The notes beneath the pieces were generated by a model. That model saw only the letters and a list, made by a program, of their open reading frames with translations. It ran no database searches and was not told the DNA's origin. Shown here one piece after another: positions 33,718 through 43,420 of a stretch of DNA of 64,000 nt. Origin of the DNA: Zhenpiania hominis (lineage in GTDB: Bacteria > Bacillota > Clostridia > Peptostreptococcales > Anaerovoracaceae); the NCBI RefSeq assembly GCF_014333425.1, contig NZ_JACRYT010000007.1, positions 1 to 64,000 on the forward strand, in the 5' to 3' direction. Positions within the stretch are counted from its first letter, which is position 1; each line of letters opens with the position of its first letter. Position numbers and translations under genes: made by a program.

Positions 33718-35673
33718 GTGGTTTCCATGAACAAAAAACAGAAAAAAATGCTGGTTCGCATTATCCTTGCTGCTATTCTTCTGATCCTTTTGAGTCTTGG
33801 ACTGGCGGATCTCATCGCCGGGGCCGTGGCTTCCCTGCCCGCCCTCGACGCAAGGCAGCGGACAGCAGAAAATATCGTTAAACTGATCCTTTACTTGATT
33901 CCGTATTTTATAATCGGATACGACATTCTGCTGAAAGCTCTGAAGGGAATCCGCAACCGCCAGGTATTCGATGAAAACTTTCTGATGGCCGTAGCAACCG
34001 TCGGAGCGATTGTCCTCGCTCTTTATGAACAGAGCGGCGATTACACGGAAGCCATCGCGGTTATGCTGTTTTATCAGGTGGGAGAACTGTTTCAGAGTTA
34101 CGCGGTGGGAAAAAGCCGGCGCAATATCAGCGATTTGATGGATATCCGGCCTGACTACGCCAATATCGAGACCGATGGGGCTCTGGAAAAGGTAGACCCG
34201 GATGAAGTGGAAATCGGCAGTACCATTATCGTACAGCCGGGAGAAAAGGTTCCCATCGACGGCGTGATTCTGGAAGGCGCTTCTTCTCTGAACACCAGCG
34301 CCCTTACCGGTGAAAGTCTGCCCCGGGACGCCAAAAAAGGCGATGAGATCATCAGCGGGTGCATCAATATGACCGGAGTTCTGAAAATCCGGACTACAAA
34401 GGAATTTGGAGAATCTACGGTTTCTAAGATTTTAGAGCTGGTAGAAAACGCCAGTTCCCGCAAATCCCGATCCGAAAACTTTATCTCCAGATTCGCCCGG
34501 GTCTATACGCCTGCCGTCTGCGTCGCGGCTCTGGCGCTGGCGATTTTGCCTCCCCTTGTCCGCATGTTCGGCATGGGGGTTCCCGCCGATTGGGACAGCT
34601 GGATTTACCGCGCCCTGACCTTCCTGGTTATCAGCTGCCCGTGCGCCCTGGTGATCAGTATTCCCCTGAGCTTTTTCGCGGGGATCGGCGGCGCCAGCAA
34701 AGCCGGCGTGCTTGTGAAAGGTTCCAACTATCTGGAAGCCCTTTCACAGACCAAAATTGTCGTATTTGATAAAACCGGCACGCTGACCCGGGGGGTCTTT
34801 GAGGTAAACGATATCCACCATAACAAGATGGAAGCGGAAAAGCTGGTAGAATACGCCGCTCTGGCGGAAAGCGCTTCCTCCCACCCCATCAGCAAAAGCC
34901 TGCAGAGGGCTTACGGCAAGGCAATCGATCGTTCCCGCGTCACGGATATCCGGGAAATCAGCGGCAACGGCGTAATGGCCAAAGTGGACGGAATCGAAGT
35001 GGCCGCCGGCAACGACAAGCTGATGAAGCGCCTGGGAATTTCCTATATTGACTGCCATTCGGTGGGCACCATTATCCATGTAGCCGTAGACGGCGCCTAT
35101 GCCGGTCATATCGTGATTTCCGATGTGGTCAAGGAGCATTCGAAAGAAGCGGTTCAGGCCCTCAGATCCGCCGGCATCCGCAAAACCGTAATGCTCACAG
35201 GCGACGCCCGGAAAGTGGGAGAACAGGTGGCAAAGGAGCTGCAGCTGGATGAGGTCTACGCGGAACTGCTGCCCGCGGATAAGGTGGAAAAAGTGGAAGA
35301 ACTGCTCCGGAGTAAAACAGGGAAAGAAAAACTCGCTTTCGTCGGCGACGGCATCAACGACGCTCCGGTATTAAGCCGATCGGATATTGGAATCGCCATG
35401 GGAGCTATGGGATCGGACGCGGCCATCGAAGCCGCCGATGTAGTGCTGATGGACGACGATCCGCTGCAGATCGCCAAATCCGTAAAAATTTCCCGCAAAT
35501 GCCTGCGCATTGTATATCAGAATATTGTGTTCGCCATCGGCATCAAATTGATCTGCCTTGCTCTGGGCGCGCTGGGAATCGCCAACATGTGGCTGGCCAT
35601 CTTCGCCGATGTAGGCGTGATGATTCTGGCAGTGCTCAACGCGATTCGGGCGCTGTTTGTAAAAAAACTATAG
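33718..35673 (+). CDS. zntA: P1B-type metal-exporting ATPase (Zn/Cd/Co type)
   Basis: This is a 651-residue membrane pump. ATG at 33724 is likely (MNKKQKKM), with AGGTGG at 33716; the frame-start GTG at 33718 lies on that site. Motifs: TGES (ALTGESLPRD, about 195), CPC in the transport helix (VISCPCALVISIPL, about 307), the phosphorylated Asp in VVFDKTGTLTRG (about 351), HP locus SSHPISK (about 388), GDGINDAPVL (about 545) and the C-terminal helix with DVGVMILAVLNAIRAL. The CPC plus the last-helix Asp (DxG) defines the Zn2+/Cd2+/Pb2+ subgroup. The N-terminus lacks the usual HMA domain; that is encoded by the preceding gene. Confidence 0.93.
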   Translation: MVSMNKKQKKMLVRIILAAILLILLSLGLADLIAGAVASLPALDARQRTAENIVKLILYLIPYFIIGYDILLKALKGIRNRQVFDENFLMAVATVGAIVLALYEQSGDYTEAIAVMLFYQVGELFQSYAVGKSRRNISDLMDIRPDYANIETDGALEKVDPDEVEIGSTIIVQPGEKVPIDGVILEGASSLNTSALTGESLPRDAKKGDEIISGCINMTGVLKIRTTKEFGESTVSKILELVENASSRKSRSENFISRFARVYTPAVCVAALALAILPPLVRMFGMGVPADWDSWIYRALTFLVISCPCALVISIPLSFFAGIGGASKAGVLVKGSNYLEALSQTKIVVFDKTGTLTRGVFEVNDIHHNKMEAEKLVEYAALAESASSHPISKSLQRAYGKAIDRSRVTDIREISGNGVMAKVDGIEVAAGNDKLMKRLGISYIDCHSVGTIIHVAVDGAYAGHIVISDVVKEHSKEAVQALRSAGIRKTVMLTGDARKVGEQVAKELQLDEVYAELLPADKVEKVEELLRSKTGKEKLAFVGDGINDAPVLSRSDIGIAMGAMGSDAAIEAADVVLMDDDPLQIAKSVKISRKCLRIVYQNIVFAIGIKLICLALGALGIANMWLAIFADVGVMILAVLNAIRALFVKKL

Positions 35674-35719
35674 AAAATCGAAGCGGGGTCGCTTATGACA
35701 GACCTCGCTTCGATTTTTA
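35674..35719 (+). terminator. Rho-independent terminator of the metal-efflux operon
   Basis: A 17-base stem, 35674-35690 with 35701-35717 (one G-T pair), is followed by TTTTTATTTTG. Confidence 0.92.
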
Positions 35720-36019
35720 TTTTGAAAGCTTAATTATATTTTTTCTTTCTTCCTTAGAAACAAATAACTAAAAACAGGAAATGTTACTAAAAAAGACCGG
35801 GTTCCAGCCTTCGAAAAAGCTCTTCCTGTCCAAAACAAGCCTTTTTTCATTATCCATAGCCTGCAAACGTTGAAATTATAGAAACAATTTGATAGAAACA
35901 GAATTTGTTGATAAATCCAGCATCCCCTGCCCCGCAAAAAACAGATCCTTTTTAAATCCGAAAAAATAGTATATAATAAACTCAATTATGACATATACCG
36001 GTTAAGGAGAAATTTATCC
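35720..36019. other. Non-coding stretch before nadE
   Basis: 300 AT-rich bases. The only supported element is a perfect TATAAT at 35972-35977, 42 bases before the nadE start, with a poor -35 match around 35949. No convincing reading frame or RNA structure was found. Confidence 0.5.
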
Positions 36020-37990
36020 ATGAAAAATTTAGGTTTTGTCAGGGTTGGAACCGCGGTCCCGACCCTGAAGGTTGCAAACACAAAATACAATGCAGGCCAG
36101 ATCCTGGATTTAATTGAGGAGGCGGAAAAAGAGCGCGCGGGCTTTCTGGTGCTTCCGGAGCTTGCTCTCACCGGCTATTCCTGCGGGGATCTGTTTTATC
36201 AGGAGCATTTGTACCAGCACCAGCTGACAGCTCTGGCTCATATCTGCCGCGCTACGGAAGAACGCAAGCTGGTTGTGATTCTCGGCTGCTATCTGCGGCT
36301 TGAAAACAATCTTTACAACTGCGCGGCTCTCATACAGAACGGCGATATAAAAGGCATCGTGCCCAAAATGTTCCTTCCGAATTCGAAAGAATATTATGAA
36401 GCCAGATGGTTCGCGTCGGGAATCGATCTAATCCGCCGCAGAAAAACCGTTTCTTTGTTTGGCAGAGAAATCCCCTTTGGGAATCTGATTTTCACAGACG
36501 CGGAAGCGGATCTGTCCGTGGGAATTGAAATCTGTGAGGATTTATGGCTTCCGGCTTCTCCCGGGGCGCAGCTGGCCTTAAACGGAGCGCACATCATCTT
36601 TAATCCTTCCGCCAGCAACGACACGGTCGGAAAAGCCGATTACCGAAGAAATCTCATTACTGTGGAAAGCTCCAAGAGCAACTGCGGCTATGTATACACC
36701 TCCGCGGGTGTAACCGAATCCACGACGGATGTTGTCTTCAGTGGACACAGTATCATTGCGGAAAACGGTATCGTCCTGAAAGAAAGCCAGCGTTTCGCCA
36801 GAAAAAGCGCGGCGTACTACAGCGAAATCGACTTCCAGCGTCTACGCTTCGAGCGTTCCCAGAATCATAATCTGGCTCAGTGCGCGTCCGCTATGGGTGA
36901 ACTCTCGGAATTTCAGACCGTTAAACTCGCGCCGGTCCGTCTTGTAGGCCCTTCGGACCGCCTGCACCGCCATTACGACAAAAATCCGTTTGTTCCGGAC
37001 GACAGCAGACAGGTGAACGAACGCTGCCGGGAAATTTTCAGCATTCAGGCAGCCGGCCTCGCCAAGAGAATTGAACATTCCCATTCCAGAAAATCCGTGG
37101 TCGGAATTTCCGGCGGACTGGATTCCACGCTGGCGCTGCTGGTCTGTGCCTACACCCACAAGCTCATCGGACGGCCCGCTGACGATATTATTGCCGTTAC
37201 AATGCCCGGCTTCGGGACAACGGGAAAAACCTACAACAACGCGCTGACCATCATGAAATTGCTGGGCGCCCAGGTGCGGGAGGTTTCCATTAAAGACGCG
37301 GTCAACCAGCATTTCCGTGATATCGGACACGATCCGGAAACGCACGATGTCACTTATGAAAATTCCCAGGCCAGGGAACGGACACAGATTCTCATGGATA
37401 TCGCCAATCAGGAAGGCGGTCTTGTAGTGGGAACCGGCGATCTGTCGGAAATGGCCCTGGGTTGGTGTACCTACAACGGCGACCACATGTCCATGTACGG
37501 TGTTAACGCCAGCGTACCGAAAACTCTGGTGCGGTTTGTGGTTAAGTGGGTCATGGAAAACAAATTAAGCGGGCCGGAAGAAGATCCGGATTTCAGTTCT
37601 GACAACGCTCTCTTGAAAACGACCCTGCAGGATATTCTGGACACGCCGATTTCACCGGAGCTGCTGCCGCCGGATCCCAACGGAAATATCGCTCAGAAAA
37701 CCGAGGAAAGCGTCGGTCCGTATGTACTCCACGACTTTTTCATCTACTATACGATCCGCTATGGAATGGAACCGGAAAAACTGCTGTTTACAGCGAAAAA
37801 CGCCTTTGCCGATGAATACGACGAAGCGTTTATACAAAAGTGGATGAAGGTCTTTTATCGCCGCTTCTTTACGCAGCAATTCAAGAGAAGCTGTGTGCCG
37901 GACGGCCCGAAAGTCGGTTCCGTCAGCCTGTCTCCAAGAGGCGACTGGCGAATGCCCAGTGACGCGGACCCGGCGCTGTGGTTGGAATAA
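36020..37990 (+). CDS. nadE: Glutamine-dependent NAD+ synthetase
   Basis: This is a 656-residue two-domain enzyme that amidates nicotinic acid adenine dinucleotide. The N-terminal nitrilase-type glutaminase has the triad Glu47 (LVLPELALTGYSCGD), Lys near 116 (GIVPKMFLPN) and Cys near 173 (VGIEICEDLW). The C-terminal synthetase has the ATP loop VVGISGGLDSTLAL (about 363) and GTGDLSEMALGW. The RBS AAGGAGAA is good. It is monocistronic, with a strong bidirectional hairpin after the stop shared with the convergent decarboxylase gene. Confidence 0.95.
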   Translation: MKNLGFVRVGTAVPTLKVANTKYNAGQILDLIEEAEKERAGFLVLPELALTGYSCGDLFYQEHLYQHQLTALAHICRATEERKLVVILGCYLRLENNLYNCAALIQNGDIKGIVPKMFLPNSKEYYEARWFASGIDLIRRRKTVSLFGREIPFGNLIFTDAEADLSVGIEICEDLWLPASPGAQLALNGAHIIFNPSASNDTVGKADYRRNLITVESSKSNCGYVYTSAGVTESTTDVVFSGHSIIAENGIVLKESQRFARKSAAYYSEIDFQRLRFERSQNHNLAQCASAMGELSEFQTVKLAPVRLVGPSDRLHRHYDKNPFVPDDSRQVNERCREIFSIQAAGLAKRIEHSHSRKSVVGISGGLDSTLALLVCAYTHKLIGRPADDIIAVTMPGFGTTGKTYNNALTIMKLLGAQVREVSIKDAVNQHFRDIGHDPETHDVTYENSQARERTQILMDIANQEGGLVVGTGDLSEMALGWCTYNGDHMSMYGVNASVPKTLVRFVVKWVMENKLSGPEEDPDFSSDNALLKTTLQDILDTPISPELLPPDPNGNIAQKTEESVGPYVLHDFFIYYTIRYGMEPEKLLFTAKNAFADEYDEAFIQKWMKVFYRRFFTQQFKRSCVPDGPKVGSVSLSPRGDWRMPSDADPALWLE

Positions 37991-38001
37991 AAAATGGAAA
38001 A

Positions 38002-38041
38002 GCCGCGGGAGATTTGCTTTCTCCCCGCGGCGCTTTTTTTA
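38002..38041 (+). terminator. Rho-independent terminator of nadE
   Basis: GCCGCGGG (38002-38009) pairs with CCCGCGGC (38024-38031), followed by GCTTTTTTT. The last Ts overlap the stop of the convergent speC gene. Confidence 0.88.
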
Positions 38042-40195
38042 TTCCTCCGCAAGCACATAAGCGCAGGCTTTTGTCCGGCTTCCGTCTTTTTTCAGATAAA
38101 CGCCGTGTATCTCCGGCGCGAATCCGGGGAACCGGTTGATTCCTTCTTCCAGAATCTTAAAGTATTCCACCGCCGTATGGCTCCATTTCTCACCCGGAGC
38201 AACGCAGAAAATTCCCGGCGGATAAGGCAGCGCCCCTTCCAGAGCGACTTCTCCTTCAATTTCATCAATATCCACCATCTTCGCCTGATTTCGCACCAGA
38301 GCTACGCCGGCTTCGTAGGGAGAAACGGACACTTCCGGAAAGGTTTCCTCCCGGAACAGCTTCCTCTGGAACTCTTTGGCGTTTCGTGCTTTATAAAAAT
38401 CATGCATTTCCTGGCACAGATCCCGAATCCCCACACCCCGATAGCGTTCTTCATTGTCCCAGTACAGATACGGCATTACCTGTCCGACCGGCGCGTTCTG
38501 CTGCACCAGCTGTTCAAAACGCATCAGCTGCGCCACCAGAGAATCCAGCTTTGGCTTTGTTTCCGCCGGCGTCATCAGGAACAAGATTGAGTTGAAATCG
38601 TTCTTTTCCGGGATGATGCGGTTATCCCTCAGGAAGCTGGCGAGAATCGTAGCGGGGATTCCAAAATCCTCATATTCCCCGGTTTCCACATTGATTCCCG
38701 GAGTGGTCAGCATCAGCTTGTTGGGATCGACGAAATACTGCTCCTCGCCATAGCCCTCAAAGGAATGCCACTTCTCCCCCGGAACAAATTTGAAAAAGGA
38801 GATATCGTCGGCGATTTCCTCTGTGCTGTAGTCTTCCCATGGTTTTCCCTTCACGGTCGGAGGAATAAAGGGTTTCAGCATGGAACAGTTTCGCAGAATG
38901 GATTTCCTGGCTTCAATCCCCATTTTCACACAGTCGGCCCAGAGTTTCCTGCCCGAAGCGCGATCCTGCATCCTGGCGTTTACATCCAGAGCCGCGAAAA
39001 TCGGATAGAATGGGCTGGTGCTGGAATGGGATCGATACGCGTTGTTAAAACGCTTGTAGCCAAGATACCGTTTCTGTCCCTTAATATGGGAATCTTTTTT
39101 ATGGATATAGGAGGACTGGGAAAATCCCGCCTGCTGCTTATGTACGGACTGGGTTACGAAAATTCCCGGATCATCGGGTCCCAGTTCCAAAAGCAGCGGA
39201 GAGCAGTCCCGCATCATGGGGATAAACTGTTCATACCCCACCCACGCGGAATCAAATAAAATATAGTCGCACAGATGACCGATCCGGTCTACCACCTGTC
39301 TGGCATTGTAAATCGTCCCGTCATACGTCCCCAGTTGGATAATCGCCAGACGGAAGGGGCGCTTTTCTTCCGCTTTTTTCGGCGCGACTTTCGCGATCCG
39401 TTCCCGCAGATAGGCTTCCTCAAAGCAATGCTCATCAATTCCGCCGATAAATCCGAAAGGATTTCGGGAGGTTTCCAGATAGACCGGCTGTCCGCCCGCC
39501 TGAATCAGCGCGGCGTCATAGGCGGATTTATGGTTATTCCGGTCAAAGAGAACCAGATCCCCCGGAGCGACTAACGCGCTTCCCACAATCATATTGGAAG
39601 TACTGGTGCCGTTCATTACAAAGAACGTGTTATCGGAATTAAACACTTTGGACGCGTTTTTCAGGGCGTCCTCCGCGGGTCCTTCATGAATCAGCAGATC
39701 CCCCAGGGCTACATCCGCGTTGCAGATGTCTGACCGGAAAATCGTCTCCCCGTAAAAATCGTACAAATAGCGGCCTGCCGGATGCTTCCGAAAGTACTGG
39801 CCGCTCTGATGCCCCGGACAGTTAAACTGCTGGTTTTTCAGATCAATATAATTGCTCAGTGTTTCAAAAAACGGCGGAAGCATCCTCTTTTCATACTGTT
39901 CCGCTGCGGTTTCAATCTCATTATCCACAATATCCTGATTCAGTTCCTTCGTGTACACCCAGCGATACACCTGCTCTTTCAGATCGTCATCCATATATTC
40001 CCGTGTCTCTGAAAAAACAAATACCGGAACCTCAAACCGCGTCTCATAAATCGCGTGAATGATCTCCCGATCCTGATCGGAGACCACGGCCGCCGCGATA
40101 TCCGTATAATCGGTGTCACCGATGTCAATCAGCGTTCTCTCTGTTGAAAAATAGCCGCGTACTGACGATGAATAAGCAATTTTCAGCGCTCTCAA
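38039..40195 (-). CDS. speC: Ornithine decarboxylase, large bacterial PLP type
   Basis: This is a 718-residue enzyme making putrescine from ornithine. The start is the TTG at 40195, with AAGGAGG at 40210-40204. The frame is open to a TTG at 40243 but without an RBS. N-terminal wing (VRGYFSTERTLIDIGDTDYTDIAAAV), PLP core with NGTSTSNMIVGSALV, and the PLP lysine in TQSVHKQQAGFSQSSYIHKKDSHI (about 353), followed by KRFNNAYRSHSSTSPFYPIFAALDVN, which is the SpeC/SpeF pattern rather than lysine or arginine decarboxylase. The end is GALPYPPGIFCVAPGEKW. Length is close to E. coli SpeC (711). No ornithine/putrescine antiporter gene is nearby. Confidence 0.88.
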   Translation of the reverse strand: MRALKIAYSSSVRGYFSTERTLIDIGDTDYTDIAAAVVSDQDREIIHAIYETRFEVPVFVFSETREYMDDDLKEQVYRWVYTKELNQDIVDNEIETAAEQYEKRMLPPFFETLSNYIDLKNQQFNCPGHQSGQYFRKHPAGRYLYDFYGETIFRSDICNADVALGDLLIHEGPAEDALKNASKVFNSDNTFFVMNGTSTSNMIVGSALVAPGDLVLFDRNNHKSAYDAALIQAGGQPVYLETSRNPFGFIGGIDEHCFEEAYLRERIAKVAPKKAEEKRPFRLAIIQLGTYDGTIYNARQVVDRIGHLCDYILFDSAWVGYEQFIPMMRDCSPLLLELGPDDPGIFVTQSVHKQQAGFSQSSYIHKKDSHIKGQKRYLGYKRFNNAYRSHSSTSPFYPIFAALDVNARMQDRASGRKLWADCVKMGIEARKSILRNCSMLKPFIPPTVKGKPWEDYSTEEIADDISFFKFVPGEKWHSFEGYGEEQYFVDPNKLMLTTPGINVETGEYEDFGIPATILASFLRDNRIIPEKNDFNSILFLMTPAETKPKLDSLVAQLMRFEQLVQQNAPVGQVMPYLYWDNEERYRGVGIRDLCQEMHDFYKARNAKEFQRKLFREETFPEVSVSPYEAGVALVRNQAKMVDIDEIEGEVALEGALPYPPGIFCVAPGEKWSHTAVEYFKILEEGINRFPGFAPEIHGVYLKKDGSRTKACAYVLAEE

Positions 40196-40243
40196 TAAAA
40201 ATCCCTCCTTAATACTGCCCGCAAACACGTTCCTCTCGTTCAA

Positions 40244-40272
40244 ACAGTATCATGAAGGGATTTTATTGTCAA
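40244..40272 (-). promoter_or_regulatory. Candidate promoter of speC
   Basis: A perfect TTGACA (40272-40267, minus strand) is followed after 17 bases by TACTGT (40249-40244), or after 15 by GATACT. The -35 is excellent and the -10 weak. Confidence 0.5.
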
Positions 40273-40281
40273 CATATCTTC

Positions 40282-42039
40282 TTATTTCTCGTCTTCCGGC
40301 TCCTGCTCCGGACTTCCGGTCTCCGTATCCGCCCCGTTTTCTGGAAATGGCTCCGCGGCAGGTTCCGCCTGCTCCATTCTTTCGTTTTCCAGATCCACAG
40401 CGGTCGGCTCATCCTCTGAAGCCGCGGCCAGTATCAGCTTCACCTTGAACAGGTCGCCGTCAATGAGAATATCAATCCGCCCTTTCATCAGCTTCATCAG
40501 ATCTTTGGCAATCGCCAGTCCGAGGCCGCTGCCCTCTGTGGAGCGTGACTCGTCTCCCCGTTTGAACCGCTCCATCAGCTCAGACGGATTAATATTGAGA
40601 GACTGTCTTGAAATGTTTTTCATCTCCATTACCACCAGCTCCCCGTTTTCCGCGGGCTGAGTCTGGAAAGAAACATACACTCGCGTATTTTCCTGTGAAT
40701 ATTTCAGTACATTACTCAAAAGATTTGAAATTACGCGCCAGAGAAGCTGTCCGTCCGCTTTTACAAAGTAATGGAGTTGCTGTGCCTCAATTACAAATTC
40801 CAGATTGGACGCTTCAACCTTTTCGTTCATCTCGCCCAGCCCCTGATTCAGCAGAGAAAGGAAATCCACCCGGCTCATCCGTACCGGAATCGCTCCGCTG
40901 GAAGCCTTGGCGGCTTCAAATAAATCTTCCGTCAGCTGCTGCAGACGCTCTGTTTTCTGCTGCAGAATATCCAGATACTTGGGCGCGTTTTCGCTGTCCA
41001 GACCCTCGGTCTTCATCAGATCGATGTAAGTTACCATGGAAGTCAGCGGCGTTTTTAAATCATGTGAAACATTGGAGATCAGATCGGTTTTCATCTGCTG
41101 ATTTTTTAATTCGCTCTCAACGGCCGCGCTGGTCGCCCCTGTAATTTTATTGATCCCTTCCGCCAGCCGATCCAGTTCGCTGTCCCCGTCGATCGGGATC
41201 TTATAGTCCAGATTGCCGCTGCTTACCTCGTCGATTCCCTTTTTAATCTCGTCATACTTACTCACCCATTTCGGCGCGAAGACCAGAATTACAATCAGAA
41301 CCACAGGCGCCAGGAACATGGTAGCGGACAACAGGCAGATCAGAACCGCGATCAGCACAACCTTCCTCATCGTACTTCCCCCAAGATAAACCTCTGTATA
41401 AATTTTATCAAACAGCCACCTGCACAGTGAATAGTCCAGGAATTTTCCGGCCTTTACCTTTTTAATGCAGGAGAGTCCCAGACCCAGGCCGAGCGCGGAA
41501 AGGCTTCCCCCCAGAAGCACGGCCATTCCCGCGTCAATCGCGAGGCTGTACGCGGTCACATTGTAAAGCCCCAATTCCCATCCGTAAATCGACTGAATTC
41601 CGCTGTCTACATATTGTGTGAAAATCGCGCCTCCGTAAAAGAAAATAATACAGATGGCGGCTACCTGAATTTCCGCGAACACATGATCAAAGCGGCTGAG
41701 CCGATAGTTGCCGTTTTCATCCCGCACCCCTACTGCGATTACCAGATATAGCAATGTAATCAGGGAGACAACTCCCGCAATAACCGTAACAATCGTCCAT
41801 CCTTCCATGTGGTCCTGCAGAACTGCTATGTTGGAAAGATTCCATCCCTGCTGAAGCAGGAAGTCCTGCAAGGCCGCGTCGCCTCCGTTTTCCAAAAAAT
41901 AGGGGTCCAGATATCCTGTATAGGCATTCAGCGTGGACGCCGCTAAAAGCCCCACAATAAACACCAGAAAACTCAATACACACACAACATACGCCGTAAT
42001 AAAGACCGGCTTTTTATATCTTTTCGATTTTATATCCAA
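40282..42039 (-). CDS. Membrane sensor histidine kinase
   Basis: This is a 585-residue kinase with about six membrane segments: 11-34, 80-103, 125-145, 165-190 and a pair near 228-258. A HAMP-like linker (PKWVSKYDEIKKGIDEVSSGNLDYKI) follows. The phosphorylated His is in LISNVSHDLKTPLTSMVTYIDLMK (about 333). The ATPase part has the N box VISNLLSNVLKYS and G box STEGSGLGLAIAKDLMKLM. The C-terminal tail (about 535-585) is Glu/Pro-rich and disordered. It overlaps the response regulator by 26 bases. The signal is unknown. It is followed at 38 bases by speC's promoter region. Confidence 0.93.
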   Translation of the reverse strand: MDIKSKRYKKPVFITAYVVCVLSFLVFIVGLLAASTLNAYTGYLDPYFLENGGDAALQDFLLQQGWNLSNIAVLQDHMEGWTIVTVIAGVVSLITLLYLVIAVGVRDENGNYRLSRFDHVFAEIQVAAICIIFFYGGAIFTQYVDSGIQSIYGWELGLYNVTAYSLAIDAGMAVLLGGSLSALGLGLGLSCIKKVKAGKFLDYSLCRWLFDKIYTEVYLGGSTMRKVVLIAVLICLLSATMFLAPVVLIVILVFAPKWVSKYDEIKKGIDEVSSGNLDYKIPIDGDSELDRLAEGINKITGATSAAVESELKNQQMKTDLISNVSHDLKTPLTSMVTYIDLMKTEGLDSENAPKYLDILQQKTERLQQLTEDLFEAAKASSGAIPVRMSRVDFLSLLNQGLGEMNEKVEASNLEFVIEAQQLHYFVKADGQLLWRVISNLLSNVLKYSQENTRVYVSFQTQPAENGELVVMEMKNISRQSLNINPSELMERFKRGDESRSTEGSGLGLAIAKDLMKLMKGRIDILIDGDLFKVKLILAAASEDEPTAVDLENERMEQAEPAAEPFPENGADTETGSPEQEPEDEK

Positions 42040-42700
42040 TTCCCCACACCACCTTTAAATACTTCGGATTCTTGGGATTAATCTCTATTTTTTCCCGGAT
42101 TCTCCGAATATGTACCGCAACCGTGTTTTCCGGATTATAAGCCGGTTCGTTCCATACGGCCTCATAAATCTGATCCATGGAAAACACTCGTCCCGCGTGT
42201 TCGGTCAGAAGCTTTAAGATGCCATATTCGATGGGCGTAACCGCGACAGGTTTTCCATCCAGTTCCACAGTCTTTTGCTCATCGTCAACAACCAGTCCCC
42301 CCGTCTTAAAGACTCCTGTTTTTTTCTCAAGGCTTCCCAGATCCACATATCTTCTCAGCTGCGACTTGACCCTGGCAATCAGTTCCAGAGGATTGAACGG
42401 CTTTGTAATATAATCGTCGGCGCCGACGTTCAGCCCTGTAATCTTATCATAATCCTCGGATTTCGCGGACAGCATGATAATAGGAATATTTTTTTCTTCC
42501 CGGATTTTCATCGTAGTCCGCATCCCGTCCAGCTTTGGCATCATAATGTCCATCAGGATCAGGTGTATGTCTTCTTTCTCTACGATCTGCAGCGCTTCCA
42601 TGCCGTCATAGGCCTTGAAAACCTCATACCCCTCGTTTCTTAAATAGATTTCAATCGCGTTTACGATTTCCTTATCATCGTCACAGACTAAGATATTCAT
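42014..42700 (-). CDS. OmpR/PhoB-family response regulator
   Basis: This is a 228-residue protein with an N-terminal receiver (NILVCDDDKEIVNAIEIYL; phospho-Asp in IHLILMDIMMPKLDGM, about 51; conserved Lys in YITKPFNPLELIARVKSQL) and a C-terminal winged helix (VVDDEQKTVELDGKPVAVTPIEYGILKLL; VAVHIRRIREKIE). The winged-helix part resembles VanR/RegX3-type regulators. It is encoded directly before, and overlapping, its kinase. An AT-rich gap of 96 bases separates it from the upstream radical SAM gene. Confidence 0.95.
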   Translation of the reverse strand: MNILVCDDDKEIVNAIEIYLRNEGYEVFKAYDGMEALQIVEKEDIHLILMDIMMPKLDGMRTTMKIREEKNIPIIMLSAKSEDYDKITGLNVGADDYITKPFNPLELIARVKSQLRRYVDLGSLEKKTGVFKTGGLVVDDEQKTVELDGKPVAVTPIEYGILKLLTEHAGRVFSMDQIYEAVWNEPAYNPENTVAVHIRRIREKIEINPKNPKYLKVVWGIGYKIEKI

Positions 42701-42796
42701 GTTTGCTCCTTTCCGCTTACAAGTTTATCTTACGGTTTATTTCTTAACAAAGATTCCACGGTATTCTTACAAAATTCTTAACTCATTTCCACCGTA

Positions 42797-43390
42797 TTAC
42801 CGCACCTTGAACCCTACGCCCAGTTCCGCAGCAATCTGCCTGCAGCGTTCTATATGGTCCGCGGGGATACAGCCCACCACGCTGACGGTCGTCTCCTGAA
42901 CAAAGGATTTTACATCCTTTATATACGCGAGAATCGAATCAAAAGAGGACACCCCAAATTCAGGCAGACAGAGTTCGTTATAGGACTCCGCGTCCGCCTC
43001 ATTCAGACTCACGGATACCCGGTCGATAAGCCCCTCTAACATAGGCGCGGTTCGTTTGCCGTGAATCCGATCCGCAAGGCCGTTGGTGTTCATACGAATT
43101 TTAATATCTGCTTTATCCTTTACCCGGCGGCTTATTTCCAGAACATCGTTCAGGCGAATGGAAGGTTCTCCATAACCGCAGAAAATCAGTTCCTCATACT
43201 CATACGCCCGCTGCCGCTCCAGTTCCTTCATGACCTCTTCCACAGACGGTTCCTTCTCCAGCCACAGATTATCCGCGCCGCCCAGACCGTCCGTCATCTG
43301 GCGGACACAAAAACTGCACCGGTTGGTGCATCGGTTAGTCAGATTCATATAAAGGCCGCCTCCATAGGTATATACGATACTGCTTTCCAC
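42797..43390 (-). CDS. Radical SAM protein of the tatD-link family
   Basis: This is a 197-residue enzyme, short for radical SAM, with the 4Fe-4S motif TNRCTNRCSFCVRQM (CxxxCxxC near residues 21-28), the GGE-like CGYGEPSIRL (about 72) and a partial barrel ending in VSVVGCIPADHIERCRQIA. It matches the TIGR04038 'TatD-linked' group, usually beside or fused to TatD nuclease. No tatD is nearby here. The substrate is unknown. RBS (GGAGGGAG) and ATG are clear. It is co-directional with, and 30 bases downstream of, the PgeF-like gene. Confidence 0.8.
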   Translation of the reverse strand: MESSIVYTYGGGLYMNLTNRCTNRCSFCVRQMTDGLGGADNLWLEKEPSVEEVMKELERQRAYEYEELIFCGYGEPSIRLNDVLEISRRVKDKADIKIRMNTNGLADRIHGKRTAPMLEGLIDRVSVSLNEADAESYNELCLPEFGVSSFDSILAYIKDVKSFVQETTVSVVGCIPADHIERCRQIAAELGVGFKVR

Positions 43391-43420
43391 GTTTTCTCCC
43401 TCCTTAAAGCGCGCGGGCCG

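Noticed and set aside
35734..35985. 83-residue minus-strand frame
   Set aside because: No RBS, odd composition and no family; treated as chance in an AT-rich gap.
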